Shown here in pieces: positions 4,457-10,852 of a stretch of DNA of 13,427 nt. The DNA lies in assembly GCA_030586765.1 (NCBI GenBank), contig JAUQZZ010000042.1:1-13427 (forward strand), given 5' to 3'. Origin of the DNA: Candidatus Brocadiales bacterium. GTDB taxonomy: Bacteria > Planctomycetota > Brocadiia > Brocadiales > Bathyanammoxibiaceae. Numbering within the stretch: the stretch's first letter is position 1; every line of letters begins with the position of its first letter. The translations under genes and the position numbers were made by a program. The notes under the pieces were generated by a model. The model was not told where the DNA came from, made no database searches, and saw nothing but the letters and a program-made list of their open reading frames with translations.

Positions 4457-6058
4457 ATGACAACCCTGGCTAATTTAATCGTCAGACTTTCAGCAGATAC
4501 TTCCAGCTACCAGCAAAATCTAAAAATGGCCCAGAGGTCATTGAACACCTGGGGCCGGCAGATGGAAGGCACTGGGCTTTTCCTTACAAAAAGTCTCACC
4601 GTACCTATCCTGGCCACTGCCGGCAGTTTTGCTTTTATGGCGAAATCGGCTGCCAGCACAGGCGATATGTTATTTAACCTGGCACAGAAGACAGGAGTTA
4701 GTGTTGGAAGACTCGCTGCCTACCGTCTGGCTACAAAACTATCAGGTGTTACAATGGAAGATTTTGCAGGTGGTATAGGGAGGCTTTCTGCAAAGATGTT
4801 TGATGTCCAGCAGGGGTCAAGAGATGCCAGGGTGGGCTTTGATAAACTGGGCATCTCCGTCTTTGACTCTAGCGGGAAGCTCAGGGCTAACGAAGAGGTC
4901 TTGCTGGCCATAGCCGATAAATTTTCAAAAATGCAAGACGGCACGCTGAAGACAGCCCTTGCTATGGAATTCTTTGGGAAAAGCGGGGCTAATCTAATCC
5001 CCATGCTGAACCAGGGCAGTAAGGGCCTAGAGAAAACCACAGAGGCGTCTAAAAACCTGGGTGCAGTATGGGACACCAAGACCACACCGGCCGCAACGGC
5101 ATTCAATAATAGTCTCACAACACTAAAATTCACCCTGGAAGAATTCAAGGAGCGGTTAGGTGGGCTAGTGATTAAGAATTTTGGAGATGACCTTAACGAT
5201 TTGACCAAGAGCTTAGAGAAATCCAAAACCTTTAATAAGCTAGAAAAGAATTTGAACGGCCTCATGGAATCATTTGACAAACTGCCAGGTTCGGCGAAGC
5301 TCGGTATCATAGGGGTTGTGGGTGCTACCGCCTTAGCAGGGCCCGCAATCCTTGTCCTGGGCAACCTCATAAGGAACTCCAGAGAAGTGTTAGGGCTTAT
5401 GGGAAGCCTCTCAAAACTAGCAGCAGGAGGATTTGGAATAAGGGCCGGGGTGGCAGCAATGGCAGGGGCAGGGGTAGGTGGTCTTGCGTTAGGGGCAGGG
5501 GCGGGGGTTGGCGGGTTCATGTTAGGCAAGAAATTGATAGGTGAACGCCTGGCAGAGAGACTTTTCCGTACGCCTACTTTGGGCCCAAGACTTGTTGGCG
5601 TGGGTGAGACGGTAGGGCCCGGAATCAGAATACCACCTTCAGCAGAGGAACTGGCTAAGATTAGTAACAGGATGCAGGGAATGGTACGGATTAACGGTAA
5701 GCTCATGGACGCACAGGATAGGCTGTCAGGAATAATACGGATTAATGGCAAACTCCTGGATATGCAGGACAGGTTGAGTGAAGGGCCGTCAATGATACGG
5801 ATTAATGGTAAGCTCATGGACGCACAGGATAGGCTGCCAGGAATACGGATTACAAGCAGAGAAGCCCCTCTGAAAGGGTCTGAGTTTGGGACTGTATTCC
5901 CAGAAACAGCCATAGCTCCTGTCAATGAACGGGTGAGGATGTCGGTAGAGGCCAACAAGGAAACCAACTCTATATTGGAAAGAATTCACTCCGCTATCTT
6001 GGCTACAAACGCCTCAATCACCGGTGGGAAAGAAACCACAATCATTTTACCCCAGTAG
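4457..6058 (+). CDS. phage tail tape-measure protein, short
   Basis: A 533-residue protein starting at ATG 4457 with AAAGGAGAT upstream. The N-terminus (LIVRLSADTSSYQQNLKMAQRSLNTWGRQMEGTG...) and the region to about residue 240 match tail tape-measure proteins. These set tail length and later leave through the tail. Two hydrophobic stretches follow (about 282-304, LGIIGVVGATALAGPAILVLGN, and 326-352, Gly/Ala-rich), typical of this family. Residues about 409-463 contain three copies of RINGK-(L)-D-QDRL. Length is below the usual 700-2000; by the usual 0.15 nm per residue rule this would correspond to a tail of about 80 nm. No tail-tube, chaperone or tip gene accompanies it. It may be a retained ruler for a helper's tail or a truncated prophage gene. 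Confidence 0.85.
   Translation: MTTLANLIVRLSADTSSYQQNLKMAQRSLNTWGRQMEGTGLFLTKSLTVPILATAGSFAFMAKSAASTGDMLFNLAQKTGVSVGRLAAYRLATKLSGVTMEDFAGGIGRLSAKMFDVQQGSRDARVGFDKLGISVFDSSGKLRANEEVLLAIADKFSKMQDGTLKTALAMEFFGKSGANLIPMLNQGSKGLEKTTEASKNLGAVWDTKTTPAATAFNNSLTTLKFTLEEFKERLGGLVIKNFGDDLNDLTKSLEKSKTFNKLEKNLNGLMESFDKLPGSAKLGIIGVVGATALAGPAILVLGNLIRNSREVLGLMGSLSKLAAGGFGIRAGVAAMAGAGVGGLALGAGAGVGGFMLGKKLIGERLAERLFRTPTLGPRLVGVGETVGPGIRIPPSAEELAKISNRMQGMVRINGKLMDAQDRLSGIIRINGKLLDMQDRLSEGPSMIRINGKLMDAQDRLPGIRITSREAPLKGSEFGTVFPETAIAPVNERVRMSVEANKETNSILERIHSAILATNASITGGKETTIILPQ
5681..5844 (+). repeat. three in-frame repeats inside the tape-measure gene
   Basis: Units start near 5687, 5735 and 5796. Each encodes RINGK-(L)-(D)-QDRL. 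The first and third are nearly identical in DNA, sharing CTCATGGACGCACAGGATAG, while the second differs at several codons (LLDMQDRL). Spacings are 16 and 20 residues. Recent duplication of unit one, or gene conversion, fits the pattern. Confidence 0.85.
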
Positions 6059-6354
6059 GGACATACCTAAAATCTGGCCTCTAAGCTCAAAATCCCTGGA
6101 CAAGACAGTGGGTTTAGAGACCTCAGAGGGGTTAGGGTATGCTAGACCATGTTGACCCCCGAAATACCCCGTGAGGTGGCCTTCTGTGTGCCTCCACAGG
6201 GCCTACAAGACCAGCCAGCCTCCCTCCCAGGATGTTCAAGGCGGAGGCGCTGGAGAGGATATTGAGGCCACAGGCGGAGGCCAGGGAGCGTCTGATAATA
6301 CCTGTTATGTTGCATTGGGGTAAATACGCAAAAGAAAGTATTTTTATTTTCTGT
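6059..6354. other. intergenic stretch after the tape-measure gene
   Basis: About 300 bases without a supported gene. Short frames exist: ATG 6149 (MLTPEIPREVAFCVPPQG...) and ATG 6232 (MFKAEALERILRPQAEARERL...). None has a ribosome binding site or a recognised family. It could hold a decayed tail gene. The right end contains the promoter described next. Confidence 0.4.
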
Positions 6355-6382
6355 TTGACAATTAGGCGTTGCGTGGTATAAC
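6355..6382 (+). promoter_or_regulatory. sigma-70-type promoter of the ribbon-helix-helix gene
   Basis: TTGACA (6355-6360) and TATAAC (6377-6382) are 16 bases apart. The upstream flank is A/T-rich (AAAGAAAGTATTTTTATTTTC), as in promoters with UP-like elements. The predicted start, about 6389, falls at the ATG 6390, so the message would have almost no leader. Confidence 0.6.
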
Positions 6383-6389
6383 TTATGTC

Positions 6390-6581
6390 ATGGGAAGGAA
6401 ACCTAAGCCAGAATCGGAGAGGGTTAGAAAAATGAGATACGGGATAACCTTGCAACCTGAAGAAGCGATTAAGCTGGAGGAAATAAGGACTGCTTACCTA
6501 CGTCAAGGCCAGAAGGTCAAGATAGGCCAGGTAGTAGGTGAGGCCCTGAACGACCTCTGGCAGAAGGTTTGTAAGAAGTAA
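6390..6581 (+). CDS. small ribbon-helix-helix DNA-binding protein
   Basis: A 63-residue protein: MGRKPKPESERVRKMRYGITLQPEEAIKLEEIRTAYLRQGQ, then VKIGQVVGEALNDLWQKVCKK. The basic N-tail, the short strand RYGITL, the helix starting at PEEAIKLEEI and the second helix IGQVVGEALNDLW match the CopG/Arc-like fold, in which a dimeric strand pair enters the DNA major groove. The frame opens earlier at TTG 6369, but ATG 6390 is preferred because it coincides with the predicted transcription start and begins the basic tail. There is no Shine-Dalgarno sequence. Its likely role is repressor or copy-control protein of the element. A candidate target is the inverted repeat TGTAGTGCA/TGCACTACA at 6643-6693 in front of the next gene. 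Confidence 0.7.
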   Translation: MGRKPKPESERVRKMRYGITLQPEEAIKLEEIRTAYLRQGQKVKIGQVVGEALNDLWQKVCKK

Positions 6582-6589
6582 AACAAGGC

Positions 6590-6699
6590 GGGCCACCCGG
6601 TAGTATCCGCTACCTAGTGGCCCTAAGCGGTCTACGGTAACGTGTAGTGCAACCCGTGAACCGCCTAACCGCATAGTATAATCCTGCACTACAGGAAGG
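6590..6699 (+). promoter_or_regulatory. structured intergenic control region before the 74-aa gene
   Basis: Hairpin one: GGGCCAC (6590-6596) and GTGGCCC (6617-6623) enclose GGTAG/CTACC. Hairpin two: GCGGT-ct-ACGG (6627-6637) pairs with CCGT-ga-ACCGC (6654-6664). Its loop carries TGTAGTGCA (6643-6651), perfectly complementary to TGCACTACA (6685-6693), whose last base begins the ribosome binding site AGGAAGG (6693-6699). TATAAT at 6677-6682 is a perfect -10 box with a poor -35. Two readings are possible: an RNA pseudoknot over the ribosome site, or DNA half-sites 42 bp apart (four helical turns) around a promoter. Confidence 0.5.
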
Positions 6700-6707
6700 C
6701 AAGTAAT

Positions 6708-6932
6708 ATGTCTACCCTGCTTTATGGTCCACCCCCTCGGTGGCGGAGGCCCACATGCCCCAATAAAACCAAAGTAAGACCCACCACCGTTGTATCACAG
6801 GACTACAAAGAGGGATTCCGGGACGCACTGGAGAACATCCTTATCCAGCTAGAGGATGTAAAATTTTTTAAGCCTCGCCTGGTGGAAGAACATTTGAGGG
6901 GGTGGATACAAAGACATATACTGGACATTTAA
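6708..6932 (+). CDS. 74-aa protein of unknown function
   Basis: ATG 6708 follows AGGAAGG (6693-6699) at eight bases. The product starts with a basic, proline-rich arm (GPPPRWRRPTCPNKTKVRPT). It then has a predicted helical region, SQDYKEGFRDALENILIQLEDVKF, and ends LVEEHLRGWIQRHILDI. I recognise no family. The gene lies between two DNA-binding proteins in the early region of the element, all in one direction, and its expression appears tightly controlled by the structured region just upstream. A small regulatory or helper-interacting protein would fit the position, but nothing in the sequence proves it. Confidence 0.6.
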   Translation: MSTLLYGPPPRWRRPTCPNKTKVRPTTVVSQDYKEGFRDALENILIQLEDVKFFKPRLVEEHLRGWIQRHILDI

Positions 6933-6973
6933 TAATTTGTAACGAAAAGTAAAGAGCGAAAGGAGGAGATAGT

Positions 6974-7225
6974 ATGGAAGGCTATGTCCGCCTGAAAGAA
7001 GTCGCTAAGTTCCTGGGAATCTCTACTATGACTCTCAAGCGACTGGTGTCGGAGTCCAGGGCCGGGCTTAACAACCTGCCGTTCTACCAATATGGGCGAG
7101 CGGCCAACAGCCCCCTCTCCTTCAAACTTTCAGAGGTTGACCGATGGGCAAGGAATCATCAGCCTAAGCGGAGGCAGATGCCTACTCTGGCGGAGGCCAC
7201 AAAGCCACGCATTCTCTCAAGGTAA
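6974..7225 (+). CDS. excisionase/MerR-like HTH protein
   Basis: An 83-residue protein starting at ATG 6974 after AAGGAGGA (6960-6967). The N-terminus YVRLKEVAKFLGISTMTLKRLVSES is a helix-turn-helix of the AlpA/excisionase/helix_turn_helix_17 kind. The segment FYQYGRAANSPLSFKLSEVDRWAR corresponds to the wing plus the 'f--sevd-wl' helix of that family. A basic tail follows (KRRQMP). Proteins of this type act as recombination directionality factors or as activators in phages and satellites. It is one of three such genes in the element (with 8802 and 10945), so which one directs excision is unknown. The next sequence downstream is a recombinase remnant. Confidence 0.75.
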   Translation: MEGYVRLKEVAKFLGISTMTLKRLVSESRAGLNNLPFYQYGRAANSPLSFKLSEVDRWARNHQPKRRQMPTLAEATKPRILSR

Positions 7226-7266
7226 GCGTTCATGCTCCCGAAGATGGGGTATTATTAAAAAGCTAA

Positions 7267-7500
7267 AAGGAGAGGGCCTACCAGGTAGTAGGTGAGGCTT
7301 GCAGTAAGGCAGGGATAGATAGAGACCGTAGCCACCCTCACACGTTCAGGCATTCCTTCGCCGTACACTGTGTCCTTAGTGGTGTACCCCTGCCAGTGTT
7401 GAAGAAGTGGCTAGGACACTCCAGTATATCCAGGACTATGATTTACTGCCAGGTGTTGGCAAGGGATACCAGAGAGTTTTATGAGAGGGTGGCCTTTTGA
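7267..7500 (+). pseudogene. tyrosine recombinase, 3' remnant with catalytic C-terminal motifs (copy C)
   Basis: The frame after TAA 7264-7266 reads RAYQVVGEACSKAGID, then HPHTFRHSFAVHCVLSGVPLPVL, KKWLGHSSISRTMIYCQVLARDTREFYERVAF*. It includes the H--R box, the LGH box and the nucleophilic tyrosine (MIYCQV) of tyrosine recombinases. The first catalytic arginine and all N-terminal DNA-binding parts are missing and there is no start. The sequence belongs to a different subfamily from the element's integrase at 11243. Its tail is the one copied at 200-258 and 1011-1068. Confidence 0.85.
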
Positions 7501-7512
7501 AGGGATTCAAGA

Positions 7513-7518
7513 TATAAT
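7513..7518 (+). promoter_or_regulatory. candidate -10 box before pseudoknot copy 2
   Basis: TATAAT lies 13 bases after the recombinase stop. No good -35 is seen at 16-18 bases. The predicted RNA would start near 7525 and begin with the structured leader at 7541. Confidence 0.3.
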
Positions 7519-7540
7519 GGGCCACTAAGATAAGGGGAGA

Positions 7541-7606
7541 CCAGGGAGACGGCTTGACGGCCTTTTGTCTCCCCGGCCCGTGCCTGAATTCTCCTCGCTG
7601 TCAAGG
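7541..7606 (+). promoter_or_regulatory. structured leader element with pseudoknot potential, copy 2
   Basis: CCAGGGAGAC (7541-7550) pairs with GTCTCCCCGG (7567-7576) with one mismatch. The loop segment CTTGACGGC (7553-7561) is complementary to GCTGTCAAG (7597-7605), nine pairs with one G-U. AAGG (7603-7606) at the end of that 3' strand is the ribosome binding site for the GTG start at 7614. Apart from the first roughly 43 bases, only this 3' strand is shared with copy 1 (1805-1894). The arrangement would hide the ribosome site when the pseudoknot is folded. Confidence 0.55.
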
Positions 7607-7613
7607 TACTTCC

Positions 7614-8615
7614 GTGAAGAAAAAAACAGAATACCGTTTTGCCCAGTGCAATCTTTCCAGATACGTTCCGATAGGGGATTTATCTGATGGTGAGAAAACA
7701 GAACATCCCCTGGTTGCCCAGTATGATAAACATATTCAAACTGTACGGCAGTACATAAATATTCTATGTATCTTCTTTGAATATCAGACATGTCAGTACC
7801 GGGGAGAGTATATTCCCGAAGAAGTTTACAAAACAGACCCCAAAACTGTGAAAGTGCTGGGTGGTAAAATAAACTCTAACATTCCCTCTTTAACTTACAT
7901 AAAGCTACCGAATAAAAAGATTGTAGGCTTACCCATGTTTATCTGCGAAGCCTTCCTGCAAGGAAGACTCTTGCCTCCTATAGAAACATTTCGTCAAGTT
8001 ACAATTCTTACCAATGAGGTGTTGAAAATTTATAGGTCTTTGCAACCAGCATTAGGGTTAACTCTTCATGAGCTGGATTTTGACCCGAATACTCTTGATT
8101 GTGCAGATAAGTCACATATCTTCTCCAAGCTCTACGCACTTGAAAATAAACTCATGAATTTAAGAGATAGTACAGTGGGGGAACTGGAGAGGGAGGCCCT
8201 TATAGCCCAGGGGAAGAAGACCCCAGGGGCAGGGGGAAAGGATAAGACCGCCTCAAAGACAAGGAGTGGGGATAAGACCAGCTACCATTACGTAAAGCAA
8301 GATACTAAAGAGGGGAGTAAGAGGGTAAGTAAAGGTATTCTCCAGGGGGAAAGAGGGAAGTATACTTTTACCAGGTTGCCAGCCCTTGCTATGGATAAAT
8401 ATATCAGAGCCTCAAATAAAGGAGTTAACAACCCGAAGGATATTGAAAAAGAGGTGATTGATAGTGTACCTCAATGGAAGAAATTGCAAGTTGAAAACAA
8501 ACAGCCCAATTTAAAGTACGTAAAGAGGCAGTTGAAAAAGGGTATAAAAAAAGCGACAGGTAGAGACGTTGTACCCTTCAATCCAATTCCCTTCAAGATA
8601 TTCTTCCCCAATTAG
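7614..8615 (+). CDS. 333-aa orphan protein, cargo of the element
   Basis: GTG 7614 is chosen over the upstream TTG 7554. It has AAGG seven bases before it, and the earlier part of the frame lies inside the conserved RNA-like element. The N-terminal half (residues 1-195) looks globular: TEYRFAQCNLSRYVPIGDLSD, HPLVAQYDKHIQTVRQYINILCIFFEYQTC, and a Cys at 12, 52, 60, 111 and 163. Residues 198-225 are a Lys/Gly/Thr linker (GKKTPGAGGKDKTASKTRSGD). The C-terminal part is basic (KYVKRQLKKGIKKATGRD) and ends PFKIFFPN. I recognise no family. It is more AT-rich than the flanking replication genes and sits between a recombinase relic and long direct repeats, the position of variable cargo. Defence or interference is a guess. 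Confidence 0.6.
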   Translation: MKKKTEYRFAQCNLSRYVPIGDLSDGEKTEHPLVAQYDKHIQTVRQYINILCIFFEYQTCQYRGEYIPEEVYKTDPKTVKVLGGKINSNIPSLTYIKLPNKKIVGLPMFICEAFLQGRLLPPIETFRQVTILTNEVLKIYRSLQPALGLTLHELDFDPNTLDCADKSHIFSKLYALENKLMNLRDSTVGELEREALIAQGKKTPGAGGKDKTASKTRSGDKTSYHYVKQDTKEGSKRVSKGILQGERGKYTFTRLPALAMDKYIRASNKGVNNPKDIEKEVIDSVPQWKKLQVENKQPNLKYVKRQLKKGIKKATGRDVVPFNPIPFKIFFPN

Positions 8616-8637
8616 AGGGTAAAAAATTTTTTCCTTT
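8616..8637 (+). repeat. 22-bp A/T-core direct repeat, copy 1
   Basis: These bases begin AGGGT, continue with six A and six T, and end CCTTT. The same 22 bases recur at 8712-8733, 96 bp on. A related stretch with three changes over 18 bases is at 9181-9198. It follows directly after the stop of the 333-aa gene. Such A/T-core repeats next to a replication gene could be origin elements or protein-binding sites. Confidence 0.75.
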
Positions 8638-8711
8638 CCAAATCGCCCCTGCCCCTTCTCCGCCTAAATCCCCACAGGAAGTCAGCAAACTGCCAGTTTT
8701 AAACTTTCACT

Positions 8712-8733
8712 AGGGTAAAAAATTTTTTCCTTT
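8712..8733 (+). repeat. 22-bp A/T-core direct repeat, copy 2
   Basis: Identical to 8616-8637. It lies upstream of the HTH gene at 8802. Between it and that gene, ATTCTACCTT (8763-8772) and AAGGTTTTAGAAT (8777-8789) form an imperfect inverted repeat with three unpaired T residues, directly before the ribosome binding site GGAGG (8790-8794). Confidence 0.75.
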
Positions 8734-8801
8734 TCCACCCGTATAGACTAAGGCGTTGGAATATTCTACCTTACACAAGGTTTTAGAATGGAGGCAAAAA
8801 T

Positions 8802-8981
8802 ATGAGGGAGCTTCTAACAATCAAAGAAGTTTCAGAGACCCTTAAAGTTGCAGAGGGAACGCTAAGGGACTGGGTTCAATATCGCCGTATTCCTTTTGTG
8901 AGGGTGGGAAGGCTTGTACGTTTCAGGCCGGGGGATATTGAGAGGATTCAAGCGGAGGGACTGGTAGTTGGTGCTACTTAA
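8802..8981 (+). CDS. small excisionase-family HTH protein
   Basis: A 59-residue protein starting at ATG 8802 with GGAGG (8790-8794) seven bases upstream. It reads MRELLTIKEVSETLKVAEGT, then LRDWVQYRRIPFVRVGRLVR and FRPGDIERIQAEGL. This is the compact excisionase/MerR-like domain: LTIKEVA--L-V---T---W---R-IP-(V)-(V)GR-(V)RF---DIE-(I), a near-perfect match to the family pattern. It is shorter than many tools report, yet complete. It is likely a DNA-binding regulator or recombination directionality factor. The inverted repeat at 8763-8789 just upstream is a candidate operator. A strong hairpin (8991-9013) follows before the next gene. Confidence 0.85.
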   Translation: MRELLTIKEVSETLKVAEGTLRDWVQYRRIPFVRVGRLVRFRPGDIERIQAEGLVVGAT

Positions 8982-8990
8982 AAAAGAAGA

Positions 8991-9013
8991 CCCTGGGGCG
9001 GGCAACCCCAGGG
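8991..9013. terminator. perfect hairpin between two small genes
   Basis: CCCTGGGG (8991-8998) and CCCCAGGG (9006-9013) form an 8-bp GC-rich stem with a 7-base loop. On the + strand no T-run follows, so it may be an attenuator or RNA-processing barrier. On the - strand it is followed by a T-rich run (complement of 8979-8990), so it would work as a terminator for transcription entering from the right. Confidence 0.5.
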
Positions 9014-9032
9014 CCAGAAAGGAAAACTGTAC

Positions 9033-9215
9033 ATGATTACTGAAGCTAAAAAAGAGTTTAACAAGTACGTCCATTCACGTCAAGAAGATTTACTGACTTA
9101 CTATCATTGCCTCCACCAGGCCCGGCAAAAGGCGGACTGGCCTGGCCGTTTATTCCTTAAAAAAGAGACTAGGAGGGTTAGGGAAAAAATTTTATTCCAG
9201 GAGTCCCTGGTATGA
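9033..9215 (+). CDS. 60-aa protein of unknown function, coupled to the replication ATPase
   Basis: ATG 9033 follows AAAGGA (9017-9022). The protein is highly charged and helical: ITEAKKEFNKYVHSRQEDLL, then TYYHCLHQARQKADWPGRLF and LKKETRRVREKILFQESLV. Its stop overlaps the start of the next gene by four bases (ATGA 9212-9215), so translation is coupled. I recognise no family. The coupling suggests a replication accessory role, for example a loader or a regulator of the ATPase, but this is inference from position only. Confidence 0.6.
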   Translation: MITEAKKEFNKYVHSRQEDLLTYYHCLHQARQKADWPGRLFLKKETRRVREKILFQESLV

Positions 9216-10852
9216 ACGAACAAGCCTTTCAAGACAGCCTGGTAGAAATGGGGTCTAACCTCACGAAGGACCAGTTTGAGTCCCTCTGCCAAAAGCTGGC
9301 CTCTACCAATGGGGATATAGGGGGCGTTTATAAGGACATTCAGAAAAACGCATATCAGTTTAACGCCGTCCAGCTAGAGACCCTGGCCAAACTTCTGAAA
9401 GATAAAGGTGTAAGTAAAGGTCTTTTCCTTAGAGACCTCCACAAGCAAGAGAAAGAGGAGAAGGAGCTTAAGGCCATTGTGAGTCAGAAAGAAGATGGGG
9501 GGAAGAAGGACAGCCACTCCCTCACTGCCTATTTTCCAGGACTCATTGACCTTGTAGAGGTAGACGGCAAGCCTGTATTTCTGGCCGTCAATAGTGAGGG
9601 TAGACCCTCCTGGAACGAAAGGGCAGAGGTGGAAGGTCAAGAAGTCCTACCACCACCACCTGAGCATTTACCCTGGCTACTGCCTAGAGGAGATGAGGTA
9701 CTGAGACATTACAAAGACCTGGTAGCCCAGGGAGACCCCTGGGTATATGCCCTCTGTGGGGAACTCTTTGACTTCCTCTACAAAGCCTCAGAAATGCCCT
9801 CAGATGATTACTACCATGAGCTTTTAATCCCCTGGGTTCTGCACACCTACCTACTAGAACACTTCCACTATTCCCCTATTCTATGTCTCTACGCCGTGCC
9901 AGAGAGGGGCAAAAGTAGGACGGGAAAGACCCTGGCCTATCTGTCTTGTAGGGGGGCAGTGGTGGAGTCCCTCCGTGAGTCTAACATCATCAGGCTGGCT
10001 ACAGATTGCAGGGCCACAATCTTCTTTGACACTATGGGTTTTTGGAAGAAGGTGGAGCGAAATCAGTCTGAGGATGTTATCTTGGGCAGGTGTGAACGGG
10101 GCAGTATAGTACCCAGGGTGCTATATCCTGAGAGGGGGGCTTTTAGGGATACCAAAAACTATCAGGTCTTTGGCCCTACCATCCTGGCCACCAATGAGGC
10201 TATCCACGAAATCCTGGAGACCAGGGCCATTATGATTACTATGCCAGAGGCCAGCCGTACCTTTGCCCAGGACATAACCCCTGAGCTTTGCCTGCCCCTG
10301 AAGGAAAAATTAACCGCCTTCCGGGCCTACTACCTAAACAAGGCCATGCCTGGCGTATCAAAGCCTGCCCCTGGCCGTTTAGGAGACATCTTGAAGTCCT
10401 TGTACCAGGTGGTACGTCTTGTAAGGGGGGAGGAAGGAGACCCCTCTTTCCTGGAGTTTGTGGCAAAGCTGGACAGAGACAGACGGTTAGAGAAATCCGA
10501 TACCCTGGAGGCCCAGGTAGTGAGGACAGTCCTAGCCCTGGAGGGTAGAGTAGAGCGGGGTATCCTTCCAGCGAAGGCTGTTACAGACAGCCTAAACAAG
10601 ACACGGCCAGAGGGTAAGGAGCTTACGCCCCAAAGGATAGGTAGGATACTTAACGCCCTGGGGTTTGACAAGGGACGGCTGGCGGATGGTTGCAGGGCTA
10701 TTGTCTGGGACTGGGAGAAAATATCACGTTTACAGAGCAAGTATGGCCTGAAACAAACGTCAGTAACGTCAGTAACGTCAGTAATGTCAGGAGAAATCCC
10801 TAAAACGTCAGAAAATGCCAAAGAAACTCCACCCCTAGAACTGGCATTTTGA
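9212..10852 (+). CDS. P-loop replication ATPase/helicase-like protein with C-terminal winged helix
   Basis: A 546-residue protein. Residues 1-100 are helical and charged. Residues 227-245 hold a Walker A motif (YAVPERGKSRTGKTLAY; GKSRTGKT at 233-240). RLATDCRATIFFDTMGF (about 261-277) supplies a Walker B-like FFD. FGPTILATNEAIHEILETRAIMITMPE (about 320-346) resembles the sensor and arginine-finger region of the helicase-type ATPases fused to phage and island primases (DUF3631/DUF927-like). Residues about 440-515 look like a winged helix (LTPQRIGRILNALGFDKGR). No primase domain is seen. The C-terminal TSVTSVTSVMSG is encoded by 9-bp iteron-like DNA. The start overlaps the previous gene. It is probably the replication initiator or helicase of the element; the exact subfamily is uncertain. 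Confidence 0.7.
   Translation: MNEQAFQDSLVEMGSNLTKDQFESLCQKLASTNGDIGGVYKDIQKNAYQFNAVQLETLAKLLKDKGVSKGLFLRDLHKQEKEEKELKAIVSQKEDGGKKDSHSLTAYFPGLIDLVEVDGKPVFLAVNSEGRPSWNERAEVEGQEVLPPPPEHLPWLLPRGDEVLRHYKDLVAQGDPWVYALCGELFDFLYKASEMPSDDYYHELLIPWVLHTYLLEHFHYSPILCLYAVPERGKSRTGKTLAYLSCRGAVVESLRESNIIRLATDCRATIFFDTMGFWKKVERNQSEDVILGRCERGSIVPRVLYPERGAFRDTKNYQVFGPTILATNEAIHEILETRAIMITMPEASRTFAQDITPELCLPLKEKLTAFRAYYLNKAMPGVSKPAPGRLGDILKSLYQVVRLVRGEEGDPSFLEFVAKLDRDRRLEKSDTLEAQVVRTVLALEGRVERGILPAKAVTDSLNKTRPEGKELTPQRIGRILNALGFDKGRLADGCRAIVWDWEKISRLQSKYGLKQTSVTSVTSVMSGEIPKTSENAKETPPLELAF

Noticed and set aside
4720..5967. Long open frame (415 codons) on the - strand opposite the tape-measure gene
   Set aside because: No ribosome site, no recognised domain, and a Ser/Pro/Leu-rich composition typical of an antisense shadow of a Gly/Ala/Lys-rich gene. 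The + strand frame has clear family features.
6232..6383. Possible small coding frame MFKAEALERIL...
   Set aside because: No ribosome site, and it runs through the promoter of the next gene. Other frames in the same stretch are about equally open.
7554..7613. Upstream TTG start for the 333-aa protein
   Set aside because: It lies inside the conserved structured element. The equivalent frame in copy 1 is broken by one extra T, and the GTG at 7614 has a proper ribosome site.
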